The position numbers were made by a program, and so were the translations under genes. Positions 57,244-64,000 of a stretch of DNA of 64,000 bases are shown here, piece by piece; position 1 is the stretch's first letter, and each line of letters begins with the position of its first letter. The stretch comes from Mesoplasma melaleucae (GTDB lineage: Bacteria > Bacillota_I > Bacilli_A > Mycoplasmatales > Mycoplasmataceae). Location of the stretch: assembly GCF_002804105.1 (NCBI RefSeq), contig NZ_CP024964.1, positions 558,001 to 622,000 on the forward strand, written 5' to 3'. The notes under the pieces are model-generated. The model was given only the letters and a program-made list of their open reading frames with translations. It was not told the origin of the DNA and searched no databases.

Positions 57244-58596
57244 TTAAAAACCAAATCCTCCTTTTCCCATTCCAGGCTTTCCTGGTATACGTCCACTTTT
57301 CATCATTTTACCCATTTCAAGTACTTGTTTTTTTCCTTTTTCAAATGAATTTATTAATTCATTTAATTCTTTTTCAGTACGTCCTGATCCGCTAATTATT
57401 CGATTTTTTCTAGTTAATGATTTTAAAAGCTTTGGTTCTCTTCTTTCTTTTAATGTCATTGAATCCATTAAAATTGAAAACACTACTAATTTTCTTTGAG
57501 CATCAGAAATTTGGTTTTCTGAAATTTTTGCCCCTGGCATCATTTTCATAATTCCACCAATGTTACCCATTTTTGAAACTTGAACTAATTGATTTCTTAA
57601 ATCTTCTAAATCAAATTGACCCATGAACATACGTTTCATTGTTTTTTGCATTGAACGTTCGTCAATGTTATCAACAACTTTTTCAAAAAGTGTTTCGATA
57701 TCTCCCATTCCAAGGATTCTATCAGCCATTCTTTTTGGATAGAATGGAGCAAGTGCAGAAACACCTTCTCCTTCCCCAATAAACTTAATAGGTAGTTTAG
57801 TCATGTATCTAATTGATAATGTTGCTCCCCCACGAGCATCACCATCTAATTTAGTTAGAATAACACCTGTTAGTTTTAATTGATTATTAAATTCATTTGT
57901 TACATTAATAATTTCTTGACCAATCATTCCATCAACAACTAATAATGTTTCGTTTGGAGATGCAATTTTTCTTAATTCATTTAATTCATTCATTAAATCT
58001 TTATCAATTTGCAAACGCCCAGCAGTATCTAAAATAACTACATCATGACCATTTTTTACAGCATAGTCTAAAGCTTGTTTTGCTGTTTTTAATGGAGATT
58101 GTTTTCCTTGTTCAAATACTGGAATATTATTTTTGTTTCCTAATTCAACTAATTGATCAATCGCCCCTGGTCGATAAATATCTAATCCAACTAGTAAAGG
58201 TTTTTTAGCTTCTTTTTTAGCTAAGTAATGTGCTAGTTTAGATGATGATGTAGTTTTCCCTGATCCTTGTAGTCCAACCATCATAATTACAGCAGGTTTT
58301 TTAGAAAGGTTTAATGGAGCTTTTTCAGTACCTAAAATGTCAATTAATTCTTCATGAACAATTTTTAGCATTTGTTGGTTAGAAGTTACACCTTCTTGAA
58401 TATATTCTCCAACTGTTTTTTCTTTAATTTTACTTACTAATTCTTTTACTACTTCAACATTAACGTCAGCTTCTAATAAAGCTAATCGTATTTCACGAAG
58501 TGTTTCTTGAATGTTTTCTTCAGTCAATGTAGATTTTTTAATATTTTTCTCCATTGATTTTTTCATTCTTTTTGTTAAAAAATCTCCGAATGCCAT
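57244..58596 (-). CDS. ffh: Signal recognition particle protein Ffh
   Basis: 450 residues starting MAFGDFLTKRM (ATG at 58596, TGGAGG upstream). GTPase NG domain: VGLQGSGKTTSSSKLA (P-loop), DTAGRLQIDKDLMNEL, TKLDGDARGGATLS; the M domain is Met-rich (MKRMFMGQFDLEDLRNQL, GGIMKMMPG). Targets membrane and secreted proteins, including the lipoproteins here, cotranslationally to YidC/SecYEG via FtsY. Confidence 0.97.
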   Translation of the reverse strand: MAFGDFLTKRMKKSMEKNIKKSTLTEENIQETLREIRLALLEADVNVEVVKELVSKIKEKTVGEYIQEGVTSNQQMLKIVHEELIDILGTEKAPLNLSKKPAVIMMVGLQGSGKTTSSSKLAHYLAKKEAKKPLLVGLDIYRPGAIDQLVELGNKNNIPVFEQGKQSPLKTAKQALDYAVKNGHDVVILDTAGRLQIDKDLMNELNELRKIASPNETLLVVDGMIGQEIINVTNEFNNQLKLTGVILTKLDGDARGGATLSIRYMTKLPIKFIGEGEGVSALAPFYPKRMADRILGMGDIETLFEKVVDNIDERSMQKTMKRMFMGQFDLEDLRNQLVQVSKMGNIGGIMKMMPGAKISENQISDAQRKLVVFSILMDSMTLKERREPKLLKSLTRKNRIISGSGRTEKELNELINSFEKGKKQVLEMGKMMKSGRIPGKPGMGKGGFGF

Positions 58597-58686
58597 ATAC
58601 ATACCTCCAGTTTAAATCATTATTTATTATACCAAACATAAGAATTAAAATAAAAATGCCGTAGAGAATTTTTTAATTATTCATGA

Positions 58687-60051
58687 TTAATATAGTAATG
58701 TTTTAGGTGTTCTTGGAAATGGAATAACATCTCTAATATTAGCAGCACCAGTAATGTACATAATTAATCTTTCAAATCCTAAACCAAATCCAGCTGATTT
58801 GTAGAATCCATATTTTCTTAATCCAATATATCAATCTAATTCTTCAGGATTAATTCTAAAGAACTCACATCTTTCAAGGATATTATCTAGACTTGATTCA
58901 CGTTCACTTCCACCGCATAATTCACCAATTCCTGGAACTAATAAGTCAGCAGCTGCAACAGTTTTACCATCTTCATTTAGTTTCATATAAAATGATTTAA
59001 TTTCTTTTGGATAGTTAACTACAAATGTAGGACATTTGTTAATTTGTTCACAAATAAATCTTTCATGCTCTGTTCCTAAGTCTAAACCAAAATGAATGTT
59101 GTTTTCTTCAAATTTATGACCGTTATCAATTGCTTTTTGTAGAATATCTAAAACTTCTTCATATGTATTAATTTTAAATTTAGAATTAACTATTCCAGTA
59201 ATTTTTTCAATTAATCCTGGTTCTAATTGTTCTTGTAAGAATTCCAACTCTGCTTTATTTTGTTGTAATACGTAACTAATAACACTTTTTAACATATCTT
59301 GCATTAATTGAATGTTTTGATTTAAATCAGCAAAAGCAACTTCTGGTTCGATCATTCAAAATTCAGAAGCATGTTTTGTTGTATGTGAATTTTCTGCTCT
59401 AAAAGTTGGACCAAAAGTATATATCTTTTTAAATGCTTGAGCAAATGCTTCACCATTTAATTGTCCTGATACTGTTAAACTTGCTTTTTTACCAAAATAA
59501 TCATTAGCATAATCCTTGTTTTCATTAACTGTTACAATAAATTGTTCTCCAGCACCTTCAGCATCATTTGATGTAATGACTGGTGTTGTTACATAAACAT
59601 AATTATTTTCTTGAAAAAATTTGTGAATTGCATAAGCTGCGGTTGAACGTACTCTAAAAATTGCTTGGAATGTTTTTGTTCTTGCTCTTAAATGAGAAAT
59701 TTCTCTTAAAAATTCAGGAGAATGTTCTTTTTTTTGTAATGGGTAATCTTGAATTGCTTGATCTAATAATGTAATTGTAGTTGCGTAAATTTCAAAAGGT
59801 TGAGCTCTTGATGGGGTTGGAACTAAGATTCCTTCAACTTCAACAATTGAACTAACTCTTGATTTTGTTCCTTCATCAAATCCTTCAGTTTCTTCTTTAT
59901 AAACTACTTGTAAATCATTCAAAGTAGTTCCATCATTTAAAACCATAAAACTAACAGCTTTTCCTTGACGATTTGAACGCACTCTACCAATAATTGTAAT
60001 TTTTTGTTCTTTTAAAGTTTCATGTTTATAATATAAATATTTAATATCCAT
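58687..60051 (-). CDS. asnS: Asparaginyl-tRNA synthetase
   Basis: 454 residues. OB fold ([20 protein letters not shown]), class II motifs ([20 protein letters not shown], then [12 protein letters not shown], and [14 protein letters not shown] with FPRTP at the C-terminus). The Asn-binding signature is typical. The gene reads continuously only with TGA as Trp (SEFWMIEPEV). Last gene of the tsaD operon. Confidence 0.97.
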
Positions 60052-60063
60052 TTTAATTTTCTC

Positions 60064-60909
60064 CTATTTTTCTAAAACATATTTTTCAATAAATTTACCA
60101 ACACCACCATTTAAGTTAGTATCAGTTTCATATTTTGCTATTTGTTTAATAGCAGGAACAGAATTTCCCATTGCAACTGAATTAGGTACAACTTCAAACA
60201 TACTCATATCATTCATGTTATCTCCAAAAACTAATACATCATCAATGCTAATATTTAATAATTCCGCTAATTTTAAAACTCCATTACCTTTACTTGCTTT
60301 TAAATTAATAAATTCATAAATTGGTATTGTTTCAACATTACTTCTCATTTTATTTAAGAATTTAGCTTTATGTGTATTTTCAAATCATTCAAGCATTGCT
60401 GCTTCTTCTTTTTGTTCAACAAATATCATTAATTGAATTACATCTTGATAGTTTGTAAATGTTTTAATGTCTACATTCTCAACATTATATTTATTAACTC
60501 ATTGTCTGTCTACTAAAGATTTAACTTTAATTTCTAAACCATTTGAATAACAATGAGCTGGAATTTTTGTATATGCTAATGTAGGAATATTTAATTCATA
60601 CATTTTAAGCATAAATTCCTTAACTAAATCACTATCAATAGTTTTACAGTATCCTGGTTCAAAACTTGAAACTTTTGAGATCACTGATCCATTTGAAAAA
60701 ATTGAAACATCAGCGTGTTTGTCTACATCAAACATTTTAGCTCTAACTGATCCACTTGATCATCCTTGCCCAGTAACTACAGCAATTTGTATACCTTGTG
60801 CTGCAGCTTTTTTAAGCATTACTAAGTCGAATTCGTTAGCTATTTCACCATGCTCTAAAACTGTTCCATCTAAGTCTGTTGCAATTAATTTGATATTTGT
60901 TAATTTCAT
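60064..60909 (-). CDS. HAD-superfamily (Cof-type) phosphatase
   Basis: 281 residues. Motif I IATDLDGTVL, motif II region VVTGQG, motif III Lys in NLKASKGNG and motif IV VFGDNMNDMSMF, with a C2B cap between. Cof-type enzymes dephosphorylate sugar phosphates and nucleotides; substrate not deducible. Gap of 4 bp from the upstream hydrolase, 12 bp to asnS. Confidence 0.92.
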
Positions 60910-60913
60910 TTAT

Positions 60914-62068
60914 TTAATTTCCTTTTTTCTTATGATTTGTTGAATTTACATATAGTGTGTTAACTTCATATTTTTCTAAAAAATTATTGTCAATAATTTC
61001 TTTACTGATACCAAGATTTCTTAAAGCTCTCTCTGTTGCTTCATCATCTTTCATAATTTTGTTTTCAAATTGTAATCATCGATAAACTGTTTGATAGTAA
61101 TGATGTTTTAATGATAAACAGTGTGTTGAATAATCATAAATTAATATTTCATCATCTTTTGAGAAAATTGATCTTTTTACAAATAATTTCATTGAATCAT
61201 CAAATGGTGTTACATTATCGTTTCGACAATGTAAGAAAAACATTGGGAATATTAATTTTAAATTTGAATCCAATTCATAATATTGAAAAACATTTAAGTC
61301 TTCTCAATCTAAGCCAGTATCTTGAATTTGATTTTTTATAATTTTATTAATTGATTTAAGTACTTTTTTATGGCTTACAAAATGTTTTAATCACATATTT
61401 CTTGTATGTACTAGAAGTGTTTTAATACTTCCATAGTATGAGTCAGAAATTGCTCACTTAATATTATATTTTACAAACTCTTCGTTGTATTTTACAACAC
61501 CATATTGCATTGTAAATCCACCCATACTCATTCCCATTAATCCTACTGTTTCAGGCTTATGGTTTTCATATAGTCATTTCATAGCTGCTCTAAAATCTTT
61601 AACTTCACTTGCTCCCATAGTAACAAATTTAGTATTTTGAGATTCACCATGATTTCTAAAATCAAAAACTAAGATATTATATCCTAGTTCAATAAAAGGT
61701 CTAGCTTCATATAAAGATCAATATTTATGTCCAGCAAATCAGTGTAATGATACAACTCACTTTTTAGAATTTGGATCAGTGATATATTTTAATGCAGAAA
61801 TCACAACACCATCTTCTGTTTCAAAGTTAAAAGGAATCAAGTTATCAGTTGCTTTTAATTGCAGCTGAGGACTTTTATAAAATTTACGCATAATTTTATT
61901 CATACGCCTTATCTCAGGATAATAATATTTAGTCTTATTTGAATTACCCATTAAAGCTTCTAAAGTTTTATATAAGAATTTAAAACGTAAATTAACCCTT
62001 TTAAATATTCTTGTTCCTAACTTTGACCTTGATTGTTTATTTATTGTATTTTTTTTACTTTTGGACAT
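60914..62068 (-). CDS. Alpha/beta-hydrolase (serine esterase/lipase-like)
   Basis: 384 residues with an N-terminal helical, basic region before the hydrolase. Oxyanion HWFAGHKYW, FDFRNHGES, nucleophile elbow GMSMGGF (Ser about 181), acid LHCRNDNVTPFD and His STHCLSLKHH: the triad is complete, unlike the 52914-53846 protein. Likely acts on lipid or ester substrates. Operon member between rpiR and the HAD gene. Confidence 0.85.
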
Positions 62069-62087
62069 ATATTTAATCTCCTTATTT

Positions 62088-62870
62088 TTATTTTTTTTCG
62101 CTGTTTAAGTAATGGTAAATTAATAAATCATTAAAATAATGGAATGGTAATGATTTTGAAATTAAAACGCTTTTATCATTAATTTCAACTCCATCAACAA
62201 TTAATGTATGAATTAAGCTCGCATTTAATTCAACATCTTTTGAAGGAACTTTTCCTGAAATAAAAATTGATTTACCTTTTTCTTTTTTAATTGCTTGAAT
62301 AACTTTTGCTAAATGAGTTGAAGTCCCATATTTTGTAAAGAATATATATAAATCATTTGTTTGAGTATTTTTAATTCTATTATTGATTGAATCTCAATCA
62401 GAATCTAATAAAGTTACATTTAAACCATGATTATAGAAGAAGTTTGATAGATCCATAGCTGGTCCACGTAATACAGCTTCTCAATAACATATAACAATTC
62501 TTGGTGATGATTCAATTAGATTAATTGTTTTAACTAAATTTGATTTTTTAATTAAAGTGTAATTTTGTTTAATTAAATTAATGTAACCATTTGCTACATT
62601 TTCATCATTTTTTGCGATATTTAATTCAGCATGTTCTACGTCGTTTGCTAAACAAATCATAAAATCTCTATATCCGTCAATATTAATTTTTTTCAGTAAA
62701 TTATAAATTGCACTAAACCCTGTTTTTGCACGTTTTGCTAATTCATCAATTTTAATATTTTCTTCAACAATTTGTTTTGAATTATTTTTAATATAGTCAA
62801 CAATGATTAATTCACGTGATGTTAAATTATCTTCTTCAATTGTTGAAAGTTTTGCTAGAAAAGATCTCAT
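62088..62870 (-). CDS. RpiR-family transcriptional regulator with SIS domain
   Basis: 260 residues. N-terminal HTH (SRELIIVDYIKNNSKQIVEE; ELAKRAKTGFSAIYNLLKKI; GYRDFMICLA) and a C-terminal SIS sugar-phosphate sensor domain (PRIVICYWEAVLRGPAMDLS; FFTKYGTSTHLAKVIQAIKK). Such proteins regulate sugar-phosphate genes. The SIS phosphate loop is less typical, so ligand binding is uncertain. Gap of 19 bp to the hydrolase gene. Confidence 0.88.
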
Positions 62871-62933
62871 ATTTCCTCCATCTTTTTACGCTTAATTCAT
62901 AAATATTTATAATATTTTATCATTTTTTGGAAA

Positions 62934-63887
62934 TTATTTACTGATTTTAAGTTTTTCATATGCTAATTTAGCTATCATTGCTGCGTTATCAGTACAATAT
63001 TCCATTTTTGGAACAAAAGTATTTGAAATACCGTATTTTTGACCTAACTCAATAATGATTTTTCTGATTTCACTATTAGCACTAACTCCACCAGCAACTG
63101 TTAAAGTTTTTGGTTTAAATTCTTCAATTGCTTTTGCTAATTTTGTTTCAACAATTTTAGTTGCAGCATATTGAAAACTAGCAGCTATATCTGCTACTGG
63201 GATTTCTTCATTCTTTTGATTTAAATTATGGATTAAATTGATTACAGCTGTTTTTAATCCTGAATATGAAAAGTCATAACTTTCATCATTTTTTGAAATA
63301 GGAAACTTAAAAGCTGTTTGATTACCTTCTTTAGCTAGTTTATCAAGCTTAGGTCCACCAGGATATTCTAATCCAATTACTCTTGCAACTTTGTCATAAC
63401 ATTCTCCAATTGCATCATCTAACGTAGTTCCAACCACTTTAAAATCATTAGGTGAATTAACAATTTCAATTTGTGTATGACCACCACTAACAACCATGGC
63501 TAAAACAGGATATATAAATTCATTTTCAATAGATGCTCCATAAATATGACCTTCAATATGGTGTAAAGGCATTAATGGTTTGTTAATGTAGCTGGCAATT
63601 GTTTCAGCAACTAGTCTTCCAATAATTAAAGACCCAATTAAACCTGGTTTTTCAGTATATGCAACATAATCTATTGTTTCAACTTTTGTATTTGTTGTAT
63701 CTAATGCTGCTTTAATAACTCAAGAAATATTTTCTAGATGTAATCTTGCAGCTAATTCAGGAACAACACCACCAAAATTAACGTGTTGTTCTATTTGTGA
63801 TGAAATAATATTTGTTAATATTTTTCCATCATCAATTATTGAAATTGAAAACTCATCACAACTTGATTCAATCGCTAATATTTTCAT
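62934..63887 (-). CDS. tsaD: tRNA N6-threonylcarbamoyladenosine transferase TsaD
   Basis: 317 residues. Transfers threonylcarbamoyl to A37 of ANN-reading tRNAs with TsaB/TsaE. Motifs: [30 protein letters not shown] (metal His residues), [33 protein letters not shown] and [10 protein letters not shown]. Start ATG at 63887. First gene of the operon towards asnS. Confidence 0.97.
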
Positions 63888-63941
63888 GTGTCCTCCTTTT
63901 ATTTAGTACATTATTATAATTCTATAATATACAAATTAAAA

Positions 63942-63974
63942 ATAAAAAAACTTAAAAATTAATTTAAGTTTTTA
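63942..63974 (-). terminator. Terminator of an upstream minus-strand gene beyond the window
   Basis: Minus-strand ACTTAAATTAATTTTTAAGT hairpin followed by T7. Confidence 0.75.
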
Positions 63975-64000
63975 TTAGTTTAATTATAGATCAAAAGCAT

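Overview
The window is AT-rich chromosome from a mollicute. In-frame TGA codons sit at conserved tryptophans in enolase, LepA, TypA, ProS, AsnS and others, so UGA is read as Trp; all products below use that code. The mix of small lipoproteins with MKKLL-type signal peptides, DUF285 repeats and a reduced housekeeping set suggests the Entomoplasma/Mesoplasma/Spiroplasma/Mycoides lineage. The species cannot be fixed from this sequence alone. Nearly everything is on the minus strand; typA, a broken 2.3-kb membrane-anchored gene with its neighbour, and a damaged cdd are on the plus strand.

Layout: 1-3.9 kb holds a very large decayed surface-protein gene and a membrane-protein gene with two nonsense codons. 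4.0-7.4 kb holds a dipeptidase broken by a 14-bp tandem duplication, a J-domain membrane protein, and the rplU-prp-rpmA operon with an L21 leader RNA. 7.4-16.1 kb has a small unknown protein, a broken collagen-like lipoprotein, an SRPBCC/MarR/EVE cluster, an ABC transporter and a broken lipoprotein ending in DUF285 repeats. 16.5-35.6 kb is mainly a surface-protein region: at least seven lipoprotein genes in different stages of decay, one 824-residue lipoprotein ORF with four 92-codon tandem repeats behind a structured attenuator-like leader, a GNAT relic and an OLD-family ATPase/nuclease relic. 35.7-38.1 kb returns to metabolism (hpt, ruvX, a PAP2 phosphatase, damaged cdd).

38.2-44.8 kb is a compact, fully intact five-gene operon: a secreted protein of unknown function, an ABC ATPase, two membrane permeases and a GH85 endo-beta-N-acetylglucosaminidase lipoprotein. 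It is the most distinctive functional unit here and suggests attack on host N-glycans linked to a dedicated transporter. 45-64 kb is core: eno and typA (divergent), a Nudix/ASCH pair, a long operon ending proS-rnhA-hydrolase-lepA-hypothetical, ffh-rlmH-tRNA-Ser, and tsaD-rpiR-hydrolase-HAD-asnS. One hydrolase (52.9-53.8 kb) has lost its catalytic Ser and probably its His.

The damage is very unevenly distributed. Every housekeeping gene I reconstructed end to end has a clean frame, while surface and accessory genes carry many stops and frameshifts. That contrast argues against uniform sequencing error and for decay, or for a hypervariable reservoir of surface genes. Frames were read by eye; exact lesion positions inside the worst pseudogenes are approximate.
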